From assembly GCF_003660105.1 (NCBI RefSeq), contig NZ_CP032824.1, forward strand, positions 37,432 through 101,431: 64,000 nucleotides of DNA. The letters run 5' to 3'. Of the stretch, positions 15,497-24,534 are shown piece after piece. Under the pieces are notes generated by a model, which saw only the letters and a list, made by a program, of their open reading frames with translations, was not told the origin of the DNA and searched no databases. Source of the DNA: Aliarcobacter cryaerophilus ATCC 43158. GTDB lineage: Bacteria; Campylobacterota; Campylobacteria; Campylobacterales; Arcobacteraceae. Both the position numbers and the translations under genes were made by a program. Every line of letters begins with the position of its first letter. The stretch's first letter is position 1.

Positions 15497-17968
15497 GTGA
15501 ATCTTTACAATGAAACGCCTTTTGTTAATAGATATAAGATATTAAGCTTTTTTTCTAAACATATTGAAAATAATTTAGGGAAAGCCGTATCTATTATATA
15601 TTCTAGAAAAGGTATTGGTAAAAGTAGATTATGTAAAGAAATACTTAAAGATATTAAAACTACTTCAACAAAAGTGAAAGTAAGTATTAATTGTTCTAAA
15701 GTAGATTTTTCACAAGATGGTTTTTATATTAAACAAATTGCTAAAGAAATAAATAAAAATAGTTTAACTATTTCTTCTATAAGTATAGAAAAATTTTTAC
15801 AAATAGATTCCGAAAATGACCATAATGAACTTATATATAAAATAGCAAATGACTATATGGAAAAATCATCTGTTTTAAAGAATGTAAAAGATGTAATATC
15901 AAAATTTTTTAGTATTGGTAATTTTAATAGTGATAAAATTTTTGATTCTAATGTTGCAGAAAGTATCAAATTATCTTATAAGTATATTGAATATTGTGCT
16001 AAAAATAACTATTTTGTTATAAATATAGAAAATATTCAAAATATTGATATAACATCTTTAAACTTTTTAGTAAAACTTGCCTCTAAAATAGAAAACATTT
16101 ATTTATTACTAGAATATACTATTTCTAATAATAAAAATTCTTTAAGTTTAGATGAATTACAAAATAGTCTGATTGAAGTTACAGACCTAAAAATAGAAAC
16201 TAAAGAATTAGAACAATTAAATGAAAATGAACTTATCAAATTGTTAGAAAGCAACAATGACTTGCTAAGACAATATATTAAAACATCTTATACAAAATGG
16301 GATGGAAATTTAAGACCATTTGTTAATTTGCACTATAATCTGCCAATTAGCAATGAAGAGGTTAAAAACTTTATTTCTAATAGTAATAATACAATTAATA
16401 ATCTTGTTACTAATGATCTTCTAGATTTACAAACTAAAGAAATTTTTTTACTTATTTTTATAGCTGTTCATGGTGATTCAGTTGAATTAAATTTAATTAA
16501 TCAAATACATAATATAAATATTATGACAGATATATCTAATATCTTCGATTTTGAATTAGAATTAAACAGACTTGTTAAAAAAAGATTTTTAGTAGAATAT
16601 AACAAATCTTATATGATTAACGATGATACGATTTTAGATATCCTTTTAAATTTATCATCTTTTAGTTCAAAAAAGATTTTAGCAACACAATTATGGTTGA
16701 CTATTTACACACAAGTATATAATAATGACAATAACCATTTTATTTCAAAAAGTACAATAATTTTCAATATATTAAAATTTTCTGTTCAATTACAGGAAAA
16801 ACAAAATATACTTAAATATCTAAATGAACTTATGTTCTTATTTAGAAATTCTACTCCTATTTGGGTCAAAAACTGGATACAAAAAATTTTAGATAGCTTT
16901 AAAAATTCAACAAATGAATATATTAATAATCTTATAAAAATAAGATTAAGTGAAATTACCCAAAATCTATCACTATACGATACTTCATATTCTTTACTAA
17001 ATTCAATAAGATCACATGATGATAATTTATTACTTGCAAAAGCAATTTTATTAGAAAATAACTCAAAGCCACATGAGTCATTAGATATTATTAATTCAAT
17101 CATTGAGAAAGATAATTTAAATACAAGATTATACTTATTATGCAAAATTAATCAAATATCTTCATTGCGTTCTCTTAATAACTACAAAAAAGCTGAGCAA
17201 ATATTTAAAAAACTTCTGGATATGGATGAATATAAAAATTATCTAGAATTTGGTTTTGTTTTAAGATTAGCAGGAACTATATATGATAGTAAAAAAGCAT
17301 TGCCTTTTGTAATTGAAAGTATAGAACACTTTCATAATCATAATGCATTGATACAGGAGTTACATAGTAGAATAGAACTATCCGTGATACATATTTATAA
17401 TGAAGAATTTGAATTAGCTCAAGAACAATTAGAAATTACTTCTAAAATTAGTCAGAAAAATTTTATAGAGAGTTATATTATTACAAATAATTTAGCTATA
17501 GTTAATCTATATCAAAATAAAGATATTGAAAACACATATACAATGTTAAAAAGATGTTTAAGTATGGTTCAAACGCCATTTGATAAACTTGCCTTGCATA
17601 TCAATTTATTGATTAGTGCAAATTGTTTAAATTTGGATAAAGAATTAATTTTAAATCTATGTGCAACTATTGATGAGCTTTGCCTACTGGATAATATTTC
17701 AGATAAAGAGATTAAACGAATTTCTTATTTAAATTTGATGTTAAGTTGTAAAAAAATAGGAAATGACGAGCAATTGGATATATATAAAAGACGATTCGAA
17801 CATATAATTGTTCAAAGCAACAAATATGAGCTCGATACAAAATTTAAAATGCTCATTAATAATGAATTAGGTCTTTCAATGCAAGAAAATTGTGTTGGAC
17901 ATTTCATAACGTGTGAATTATCTCATTGGAGTATTGAGTTTGATAATATTTTGAACAATTTTGAATAA
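15497..17968 (+). CDS. STAND-like ATPase with helical (TPR-like) repeats, module 1
   Basis: The product has 823 residues. It starts at GTG 15497, eight bases behind AGGA. It opens with PFVNRYKIL, like the FxGR entry of STAND ATPases, then a Walker A (SRKGIGKS, residues 36-43) and a Walker B-like strand (FVINIENIQNID, about 171). A winged-helix region and then a long helical repeat part (residues about 400-800, TPR-like pairs such as LAKAILLENNSKPHESLDII) follow. This is the build of MalT/AfsR-type or nSTAND sensor ATPases. No C-terminal effector or DNA-binding domain is evident. It is paralogous to 33358-35769. Its 3' end overlaps the convergent ATP-grasp gene by 65 bases. Confidence 0.78.
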   Translation: MNLYNETPFVNRYKILSFFSKHIENNLGKAVSIIYSRKGIGKSRLCKEILKDIKTTSTKVKVSINCSKVDFSQDGFYIKQIAKEINKNSLTISSISIEKFLQIDSENDHNELIYKIANDYMEKSSVLKNVKDVISKFFSIGNFNSDKIFDSNVAESIKLSYKYIEYCAKNNYFVINIENIQNIDITSLNFLVKLASKIENIYLLLEYTISNNKNSLSLDELQNSLIEVTDLKIETKELEQLNENELIKLLESNNDLLRQYIKTSYTKWDGNLRPFVNLHYNLPISNEEVKNFISNSNNTINNLVTNDLLDLQTKEIFLLIFIAVHGDSVELNLINQIHNINIMTDISNIFDFELELNRLVKKRFLVEYNKSYMINDDTILDILLNLSSFSSKKILATQLWLTIYTQVYNNDNNHFISKSTIIFNILKFSVQLQEKQNILKYLNELMFLFRNSTPIWVKNWIQKILDSFKNSTNEYINNLIKIRLSEITQNLSLYDTSYSLLNSIRSHDDNLLLAKAILLENNSKPHESLDIINSIIEKDNLNTRLYLLCKINQISSLRSLNNYKKAEQIFKKLLDMDEYKNYLEFGFVLRLAGTIYDSKKALPFVIESIEHFHNHNALIQELHSRIELSVIHIYNEEFELAQEQLEITSKISQKNFIESYIITNNLAIVNLYQNKDIENTYTMLKRCLSMVQTPFDKLALHINLLISANCLNLDKELILNLCATIDELCLLDNISDKEIKRISYLNLMLSCKKIGNDEQLDIYKRRFEHIIVQSNKYELDTKFKMLINNELGLSMQENCVGHFITCELSHWSIEFDNILNNFE

Positions 17969-18920
17969 GTAAGCCTATAGATTCTTCATAAGTATATCCA
18001 TTTGACATTATAGCTTTAGAAAAACTACTTTCACGTCCACAATATGGATCTGGTGTAAGTTCAATCAAATAAAATTTGTTATTTAATATTTTACCATCTA
18101 CTCTAAGGTAATCAATTTTACCCATATGTCTATACATATCAATAATATAATTTTTTGTTTCAACATCAAATTTATCTGTTATAACTTTATGACTAAATTT
18201 TTCACAATAGAGTTGTTTATATTCCAAAGTATATAAATTATTATTAAAAAAATTAATATCTTCGATATGAATATCTTCAATAACTTCAAAAATATTTATA
18301 TTCTTATTATCCCCAACTAATGTAATATTAACCTCTTGTCCGCCAATAAACTCTTCTACTATAATAGGTTGTTTAAAAATTTCTAATAACTCTTTTATTA
18401 GTGTTATTGCTTTTACAAAAGTATTAACAATATTTTTGTTAGATATTCCAATAGAGCTACCCTCATAATTTGGCTTAACAACTAACGGTAATTTTAATGA
18501 TTTAATTAGAGATATATCATTTTCATCATAAATTAGTATAGAGTTTGGAGATAAAATATTAAATCTTTTTGCAAATGTTTTACATAAATTTTTATCTTGA
18601 CATATGATTCTATTATAAACATCTGCACCTAAGAACTTAACATTCATACTTTCACAAATAGCAGGTACTAGGGCTAATCTATTTCTAGAAATTTCCCCAC
18701 CATAGATAGTCATAACAAACTCAACACTATTTTTAACTAAATAATTATTTAACTCTTTTGGTGAGTTACATACGAATACTTGTTTAGAATATATTGTTAG
18801 TGCCCTAACTACATCATCAATATATTCTTGAGAAGGTTTTTCTAATGTTGTAGAGTTGAAATTAATATTTTCTTCTGTATGTTCAAATATATCAGCAACT
18901 AAAACTATATTATTATACAT
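17904..18920 (-). CDS. ATP-grasp ligase, D-Ala-D-Ala ligase-like, module 1
   Basis: The 338-residue product has the ATP-grasp fold of D-Ala-D-Ala ligases. The N-terminal Rossmann-like part begins NIVLVADIFEH. The ATP lid region LPLVVKPNYEGSSIGIS is at about residues 145-162, IIVEEFIGGQEVN follows, and the metal-binding end is YLRVDGK...FYLIELTPDP near 285-300. Family members join an amino acid, or a peptide, to another amine through an acyl phosphate. A signature PSRNRLALVPAICE-like region (SRNRLALVPAICE, about 82) is shared with the paralogue at 32388. The ATG at 18920 has AGGA six bases upstream, inside the inverted repeat. Product unknown; a role in wall or peptide modification is possible. 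Confidence 0.82.
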   Translation of the reverse strand: MYNNIVLVADIFEHTEENINFNSTTLEKPSQEYIDDVVRALTIYSKQVFVCNSPKELNNYLVKNSVEFVMTIYGGEISRNRLALVPAICESMNVKFLGADVYNRIICQDKNLCKTFAKRFNILSPNSILIYDENDISLIKSLKLPLVVKPNYEGSSIGISNKNIVNTFVKAITLIKELLEIFKQPIIVEEFIGGQEVNITLVGDNKNINIFEVIEDIHIEDINFFNNNLYTLEYKQLYCEKFSHKVITDKFDVETKNYIIDMYRHMGKIDYLRVDGKILNNKFYLIELTPDPYCGRESSFSKAIMSNGYTYEESIGLLIQNCSKYYQTQYSNEIIHTL

Positions 18921-18936
18921 ATAATATCCTATTATT
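18920..18936 (-). repeat. Inverted repeat, right site of invertible module 1
   Basis: The exact reverse complement of 15479-15495. It overlaps the first base of the ATP-grasp ATG and contains its AGGA. Inversion between the two sites would therefore recreate a correct ribosome-binding site in front of either gene. Confidence 0.85.
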
Positions 18937-19100
18937 TGATGTTTAAGTATATCATAATTCTTTTATAATATACATCAAATGTTTATGTTAATAAACTCAA
19001 AAAATAAATCGAAAAAGTATATTTAGGTTTATTTTTTTCATAAATACAAAACAAATAATTAATGTTTGTAATTTTAAAATAATAATAAAATATTTTTTTA

Positions 19101-19133
19101 AATGAATCGATTAAAATATACAATCGACTCATT
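19101..19133. promoter_or_regulatory. Dyad upstream of fic
   Basis: AATGAATCGATT and AATCGACTCATT are inverted with one mismatch, 9 bases apart, 43 bases before the fic ATG. The placement suits an operator for a transcription factor in this divergent region between the ATP-grasp and fic genes. Confidence 0.5.
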
Positions 19134-19175
19134 TTATGATACTATTATAGTAATTATTTGGCTCAAAGGTAAAAT

Positions 19176-20318
19176 ATGAAAGAAAATATTATAAAATGGA
19201 TATGGCAACATAAAGATTATCCAAATTTTAAATATGACAAATCAAAGTTAACAGATTTACTTACTCAAATTGAATATAATAGAGGACAACTTGATGGTAT
19301 TTCAAAATTATTTAATAGAGATGATATAACAAAAATTGAAATTGAAACATTAACTGATGAAGCAATTAATACATCTTTAATAGAGGGTGAACTTTTAAAA
19401 AGAGAAAGCGTTAGATCTTCATTTAAGAAAAAACTAGATAAAGATTTTGATGCAAGAAGTGATAAATATTCAACAATTGCAACTGATAATTTAGTTGAAA
19501 TTTTAATAGATTCAAATTTAAATAAAAAAGAATTACATATAGATAGATTACATGGTTGGCACAACTGTCTTTTTGAACATACACAATATAGTAAATTAAA
19601 TAAAATTGATATTGCAAAATTCAGAAGCCATAGTGATATGGAAGTAATCTCTGGTGCAATTGGATATGAAAAAGTTCACTATAAAGCAATACCTGTAGAA
19701 AAAATTGATAAAAATATAGAAAACTTCTTAAAATATTGTAATGAAAGTTTTGAAAATCTATATATAAAAGCTGCAATAGTTCATATTTGGTTTGTAATTA
19801 TACATCCTTATGATGATGGAAATGGAAGAATTGCTAGAGCTATTACAGATTATGTTCTTTCACAAAACAATACAAATACACAATTTAAACTATACTCTAT
19901 TTCAACTGCGATTAATAAAGATAGAAAAGCTTATTATGATATTCTAGATAAAACTACAAATTTATTTTTAAATAGAGAGTTTGATATTACAGCTTGGATT
20001 ATTTGGCATTTAAATATATTAAATAATGCCATGGAAGAAGCGCTAAAAAACATTGAATATCTAATACAAAAAACAAAGTTTTGGGATGAACATAGAAACA
20101 AAGCTCTAAATGAAAGACAAATAAAAGTTTTAAATAAAATATTGGATGTTGGGAATGAGAATTTTGAAGGTGGATTAAATACAAAAAAATATATATCTTT
20201 AACAAAAGTTAGTAAAGCTACAGCAGTTAGGGATATAACTGCTCTTGTAGAATTTGGATGTATAAAACAAATTATTGGTACTGCTGGTCGAAATGTTAGG
20301 TATGAGATTAAGTTTTAA
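19176..20318 (+). CDS. fic: Fic domain protein (DUF4172-type N-terminus)
   Basis: The 380-residue product is a Fic AMP-transferase. The N-terminal WIWQHKDYPNFKYD matches the DUF4172 head of this subgroup. TSLIEG at residues 66-71 fits the (S/T)xxxE(G/N) inhibitory motif on the N-terminal side, so it is a self-inhibited class II Fic. The catalytic loop HPYDDGNGRIAR begins at residue 210 with the active-site His. The C-terminal 90 residues look like a winged helix (LTKVSKATAVRDITALVEFG), which suggests DNA binding and perhaps self-regulation. Fic proteins transfer AMP or other groups from nucleotides to Ser/Thr/Tyr of target proteins. No separate antitoxin is needed for this class. Confidence 0.88.
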   Translation: MKENIIKWIWQHKDYPNFKYDKSKLTDLLTQIEYNRGQLDGISKLFNRDDITKIEIETLTDEAINTSLIEGELLKRESVRSSFKKKLDKDFDARSDKYSTIATDNLVEILIDSNLNKKELHIDRLHGWHNCLFEHTQYSKLNKIDIAKFRSHSDMEVISGAIGYEKVHYKAIPVEKIDKNIENFLKYCNESFENLYIKAAIVHIWFVIIHPYDDGNGRIARAITDYVLSQNNTNTQFKLYSISTAINKDRKAYYDILDKTTNLFLNREFDITAWIIWHLNILNNAMEEALKNIEYLIQKTKFWDEHRNKALNERQIKVLNKILDVGNENFEGGLNTKKYISLTKVSKATAVRDITALVEFGCIKQIIGTAGRNVRYEIKF

Positions 20319-20329
20319 AAAATAAAAAT

Positions 20330-20595
20330 GAAACCTCAAAAATAAATAGATTTTAACGATAAACTAAAAGACTCTCTTTTTGTTTATAATCACTAGAAAA
20401 ATAATTTTAATATTTAAAGCAATTTTTGCGCACTTTAAATGCTTATATATAATGCTTATATTCAGCCGAATTTTATACAAGCTTCTTTTTTATTAAATAT
20501 TGGCACTACTAATACGTTTAATATAGCCGAATTTTTAACAGCTTTTTTTGCAGTTTAAAAACCATCATTTTAGAGTTTTCTTACAAAAAATTAAA
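20330..20595 (-). repeat. Repeat copy X (inverted), with two short conserved elements
   Basis: Read on the minus strand, this stretch matches 22370-22780 and 24535-24975. Shared parts include AAAATGATGGTTTTT, the GCTGT-TTCGGCT element and AAAAGAGAGTCTTTT followed by GTTAAAATCTAT. The element occurs at 20464-20483 (GTATAAAATTCGGCT form) and 20525-20543 (GTTAAAAATTCGGCT form). Confidence 0.8.
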
Positions 20596-20898
20596 AAATA
20601 TAACATTTAAATAATAGTTTGCTACTATTATTCTTTTTCAAATATCATAAGCCGTAAAATTAATTTCATAAATAATCATTTTAAAGCTTCTAAAACTAAA
20701 AATAAACTTTAGCTAGTAACTATTATCAAAATTTAATATTTTTTTCTTATAGATAGTTTATCTTTGCTTTAAATACTATAAATACTTTTTTAAATTAATT
20801 TAAGTATATAAGAATAATTTAAATTGAAATATTTATAAAGTATACTTTATAATAAACTTGCTATTATTCTAAAATACATTTTATAATAAGAGGAAAAT
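20596..20898. other. Non-coding stretch before the AAA ATPase gene
   Basis: About 300 AT-rich bases with no gene. AGAGGAAAAT just before 20899 is the ribosome-binding site. No other motif is supported. Confidence 0.5.
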
Positions 20899-22089
20899 AT
20901 GGATTTAGCAACACTTCAAAAAATATCTACTCAAATCTTATCTAGAGAAGTTCCAATTTATAAAAGATATCTTTATTCAAAAATTGATTTCAATAGTAAA
21001 TTAATAGGTATAAAAGGAGCAAGAGGTGCTGGAAAAAGTACTATACTTTTACAATATGCAAAAAGTTTAAACTACCCTATTTCAAAAATACTTTATGTTA
21101 GTTGTGATCATCCAGCAATGAGTGGGGTATCATTATATGATATTGCTGAAGCATTTTATGCAAGAGGTGGAAAACTTTTTATTATTGATGAAATACATAA
21201 AAATGAAAATTTTTCAAAAGATTTAAAAGCAATATATGATGTATTTGATTTACAAGTCTTATTTAGTGGCTCTTCTGCTTTACAAATAGAGTACTCTAGT
21301 GCTGATTTATCAAGAAGAGCAGTTATTCATACATTAGGTGTTTTATCTTTAAGAGAATTTTGTGAATTACAAACTAATCAAACTTTTCAAAGTTATTCAT
21401 TAGAAGATATTTTAAAAAATCACGAAGACATTACTTTTGAAATTTTAAAAAAAATAAGACCTCTTGAACAATTTAATAACTATTTAAAATATGGATGTTA
21501 TCCTTTTTACAAAGAATCACTAAGTGATTATTCTATGAAACTTTTAGAAGTAATAAATCTTACAATTGACTCAGATTTATGTGGAATATATAATATAGAA
21601 CCTTCAAAGCTAGATAAATTAAAAAAGATTATTTATATGCTTTGTAGTACAAAACCTTATGAATTAAATATCTCAAAACTAAGTTCAGCAGTTGGAACAT
21701 CATGGCCAACTTTACAAAAATATTTAGAAAGAATGGATGCTGGAAGTTTAATACATATTGTAAGAGCAGGTGAAGGAATGAGAGCTATTAATAAACCAGA
21801 TAAACTTCTTTTAGATAATCCAAATCTTTTCGTAGTTGCTTGTGGAAATGGTGATATAGGATCTATTAGAGAGAGTTTTTTTGTATCTCAACTTGTACTT
21901 CATAATCAAGTACACTATCATGACAAAGGTGATTTTATTATAAATGATAATTATGTATTTGAAATAGGAGGTGCATCAAAAGATGCATCTCAACTAAAAG
22001 GAAATAAAAATGGTTATGTTGTAAATGATGATGTAGAAATTGGATTTGATAATAAAATACCACTTTGGCTTTTTGGATTTCTTTACTAA
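20899..22089 (+). CDS. AAA ATPase of the AAA_14/DUF4143 type
   Basis: The 396-residue product begins with a P-loop ATPase: Walker A GARGAGKST (about residues 39-47), Walker B FIIDEIHK (about 93-100), sensor FSGSSALQIE and the arginine region SSADLSRRAVIHTL. A winged-helix-like part (LNISKLSSAVGTSWPTLQKYLERM) and a C-terminal nuclease-like DUF4143 domain (VFEIGGASKDASQLKG) follow. Such proteins are widespread in bacteria of low-GC genomes and on plasmids; their cellular role is not established. It is intact here, while a fragment of a near-identical copy lies inverted at 7225-7820. Confidence 0.85.
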   Translation: MDLATLQKISTQILSREVPIYKRYLYSKIDFNSKLIGIKGARGAGKSTILLQYAKSLNYPISKILYVSCDHPAMSGVSLYDIAEAFYARGGKLFIIDEIHKNENFSKDLKAIYDVFDLQVLFSGSSALQIEYSSADLSRRAVIHTLGVLSLREFCELQTNQTFQSYSLEDILKNHEDITFEILKKIRPLEQFNNYLKYGCYPFYKESLSDYSMKLLEVINLTIDSDLCGIYNIEPSKLDKLKKIIYMLCSTKPYELNISKLSSAVGTSWPTLQKYLERMDAGSLIHIVRAGEGMRAINKPDKLLLDNPNLFVVACGNGDIGSIRESFFVSQLVLHNQVHYHDKGDFIINDNYVFEIGGASKDASQLKGNKNGYVVNDDVEIGFDNKIPLWLFGFLY

Positions 22090-22139
22090 AATTTATTTTT
22101 AATTTTTTAATAGCAGGTGAATAACTGTACACCTTTTAA

Positions 22140-22330
22140 TTTTTTATTTTTTCAATTTCAAAAATATTTTCAAACTCTATTCTTGTTATTGAAAATCTTT
22201 TTAAAAATTACATAAACTCTTTGTTTATTTTCAAGTGCATTTGTCTTATCACCAAAGATTTCAAGAAGATATTTTTCAATCTCGTGAAGTGTAGAAAATC
22301 ATTCATTTTTGTATCTTTTATTTTAATTTT
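22140..22330 (-). pseudogene. Degraded copy of the gene at 23949-24495
   Basis: Segments such as TTTTTAATAGCAGGTGAA, TTTTCAAACTCTATTCTTG and TCAAGAAGATATTTTTCAA are shared with 24160-24480 in the same order and orientation, but deletions and stops have destroyed the frame. It precedes repeat copy Y as the less damaged gene precedes copy Z, so gene and repeat were duplicated together. Confidence 0.7.
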
Positions 22331-22369
22331 TTTTATGATTTTTTTAATATTTAAAACTTAAAGCATTTA

Positions 22370-22780
22370 TGCTATTTTTTCATTTTTTGTAAAAAAACTC
22401 AAAAATGATAGTTTTTGAACATCAAAAAATGGCTGTATAAAATTCGGCTAAATTAAAGGAATTAGTAAAGCCTTTTTTTATATCAAAAAAAGCTTGTATA
22501 AAATTCGGCTAGCTAGTTAAAAATTATTTTATTTATATTTCAAATAAAGAAAAGCACTGTAAAATCGATACTCTTTAATTTAAAGCTTATATATGGCTTA
22601 AAAATTGTAATGATTTTTTATGGATTTTTTTTGTATAAAATTCGGCTAAATAGAAGTATTATGTAAGTATAAATCTTGCTTAAAAATTTCAGCTATTTTA
22701 AAATATTATTTTTCTCAAAAATAAGCAAAAAGAGAATCTTTTCACTTATTGTTAAAATCTATTAGTTTGATTCTTTATTT
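22370..22780 (+). repeat. Repeat copy Y with three short conserved elements
   Basis: Same repeat as 24535-24975, in the same orientation. It holds the element three times, at 22431-22449, 22491-22510 and 22631-22647, all in the GTATAAAATTCGGCT form. The right end AAAAAGAGAATCTTTTCACTTATTGTTAAAATC closely matches the other copies. Confidence 0.8.
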
Positions 22781-22866
22781 TGTTCTACAACATCATTTAT
22801 ACTTACCCTTATCTTAGTATTCTTTTTCTTTCTTTTTGTCTTCTAGGCTACTTAAATCGCTTTTAA

Positions 22867-23001
22867 TCATAGTAATTCTTCTAATAATCTATGATCTATT
22901 AAATGACTAAGTGCAGTTCCACCAACGAATCTAATATCATTATTTTCAAATAACTCATCATTTGCTATAAGTTCTAATACTTCTTGTGTTTTTTGTAGCA
23001 T
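22867..23001 (-). pseudogene. Truncated AbiEii-like nucleotidyltransferase toxin
   Basis: A 44-residue frame from the ATG at 23001 reads like the start of AbiEii/MenT-type nucleotidyltransferases: a helix LQKTQEVLELIAND, then RFVGGTALSHLIDHR, the GGTAL signature of the family. It stops right after HR, before the SxDxD catalytic motif, so it is a dead remnant. It follows the regulator gene at 23015 by 13 bases, the normal order of a type IV toxin-antitoxin pair. Confidence 0.72.
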
Positions 23002-23014
23002 TTTATTTTCCTAT

Positions 23015-23575
23015 TTAGTTTAATTGTTTATAAATATGTGCTTTGTGTTTATTGAATGATTTTAATAAATTAATATCTTTTCGTTCTATTACATGATAAG
23101 CTAATCTTTCTGGTCCAAAATATTTTAAAAGTAACATTAGTCTTTTTTCATTCCATTTATTTAAAACAATATTTATAAAATTTGGTATTTCATATCTATG
23201 TCCATCTTCTACACTATAAAACAATTCTTCACCAAATAATTTTTTATCAAGGATGATATATTTTTGACTTGGTTCTATAATAGGCTTTAGATACATATTG
23301 TCATTTTCATTTTTTTTATTTGCTCTCTCTTTTTGATCATTAAACTCAAATCCCTCTAAAAATTTATTAAACTGTTCTTCTTTATTTATTTTCATTAGAA
23401 TTTTTACATAATTTTCAAATGTGATTTTTCCTTTTTGTTCAAAAGTCTTGTATGTAGAATATTTAATATCAACAAAATTAGCAAACTCTTCCTGGCTTAG
23501 TTCAAGTGCAATTCGTTCAGCTCTTATCTTTTTACTAGCGACCATTAAAATTTTTTGTACAGAACTTTTAATCAT
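23015..23575 (-). CDS. XRE-type HTH protein, probable antitoxin of the broken AbiE pair
   Basis: The 186-residue product begins with a helix-turn-helix of the XRE kind (RAERIALELSQEEFANFVDIKYSTYKTFEQKG, residues about 18-50). The C-terminal part (residues 95-186, for example YEIPNFINIVLNKWNEKRL) is alpha/beta and unassigned. It lies directly upstream of the truncated nucleotidyltransferase gene, so I take it as the antitoxin or autoregulator of that pair. It is intact although its toxin is not. A second frame of 182 residues is possible from an internal start, but the first ATG is accepted. Confidence 0.68.
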   Translation of the reverse strand: MIKSSVQKILMVASKKIRAERIALELSQEEFANFVDIKYSTYKTFEQKGKITFENYVKILMKINKEEQFNKFLEGFEFNDQKERANKKNENDNMYLKPIIEPSQKYIILDKKLFGEELFYSVEDGHRYEIPNFINIVLNKWNEKRLMLLLKYFGPERLAYHVIERKDINLLKSFNKHKAHIYKQLN

Positions 23576-23784
23576 TTATCAATATCCTTAAATATAAATT
23601 GTAATTGCTGTAATTATATCAATTAGTTAATTTTATATAGCTAAAAAGCATGTAATTGATAAAATATAAGCATACTAAAAGTATTAATCAATCAAAAGCT
23701 TTATAAATTATGGCTATTAATCTATGTCATAAAAACATTCCTATTAGTAGCATAACCTTTTTTGAATTGGCATTTTGTGAAACA
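23576..23784. other. Non-coding stretch
   Basis: No gene seen. It should hold the promoter of the leftward HTH gene; no motif stands out. Confidence 0.4.
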
Positions 23785-23952
23785 TTAGATAATAAAGCTA
23801 ATTGGGTTTGGTCTGCTTGTAAAAGGAATATATACTTTTATTTTTTCTATAATTTCTTCTCTTCTTCTTTTTATTTCTTTTATTAAAATAAAAACAACAA
23901 GGACAGCAAAAATTACAACAAGAAGTAAAACTTTAAAAATTAAATCTATCAT
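23785..23952 (-). CDS. Small single-pass membrane protein, coupled to the upstream gene
   Basis: A 55-residue frame starts at ATG 23952, overlapping the TGA of the upstream gene (ATGA). Its first 25 residues are a membrane helix (IFKVLLLVVIFAVLVVFIL), followed by a strongly charged stretch (KEIKRRREEIIEKIKV). It resembles small membrane partners found in plasmid operons. Function unknown. Confidence 0.5.
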   Translation of the reverse strand: MIDLIFKVLLLVVIFAVLVVFILIKEIKRRREEIIEKIKVYIPFTSRPNPISFII

Positions 23953-24495
23953 TTTGATACTCTTCTTTGAAATTTTTTAGCTATAAGCTTTTGAGCATTT
24001 TTTAAAATCTTTTTCAAAGTACAATAGTCTTCACCAGTTAATGAACTATACTCCTTGAGAGAAAGTTCTTCTGCGTTTGACTTTGTAAAAAGTCCTAAGT
24101 GTATGTTGTAAACTCTTGCACTTATTATTGGCAATTTTCCTTTTATTTCTAGAACAATTTTTTTAATAGCAGGTGAATCATAATACTCTTTTTCATTTTC
24201 TATTTTTGCACTTTCAAAAATATTTTCAAACTCTATTCTTGTTATTAAATATCTTTTTGAAAATTCCATAAACTCTTTTTTATATAATTCATTATCAATT
24301 ATATTTTTAAAATCAAACATCTTTTTTAAAAACATTTTTATTTGAAAAAATATTTTTTCTTCCCCCTTCAAGCTGATCACTTTTTTTTAAAACCTTTTCG
24401 TAAAATCTTTGTTTGTTTTCAAGTGCATTTATCTTATCATCAAAGATTTCAAGAAGATATTTTTCAATCTCGTCAAGCATAGAAAAATCATTCAT
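23949..24495 (-). pseudogene. Frameshifted gene (A8 tract), sigma-like C-terminal helix-turn-helix
   Basis: An ATG at 24495 opens a frame (NDFSMLDEIEKYLLEIFDD...) that runs into an A8 tract near 24380-24390. After the tract this frame reaches a stop at 24313, while the neighbouring frame continues to 23949. Joined at the tract they give one protein of about 180 residues. Its C-terminal end (LSLKEYSSLTGEDYCTLKKILKNAQKLIAKKF) has the spacing of a sigma-70 region 4-like helix-turn-helix, though I cannot assign a family. It is either a slip-strand phase-variable gene or a pseudogene. A more degraded copy is at 22140-22330. Confidence 0.6.
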
Positions 24496-24534
24496 TTTTG
24501 ACCTTATTATTTTAATTTTTTTTATGATTTTTTT

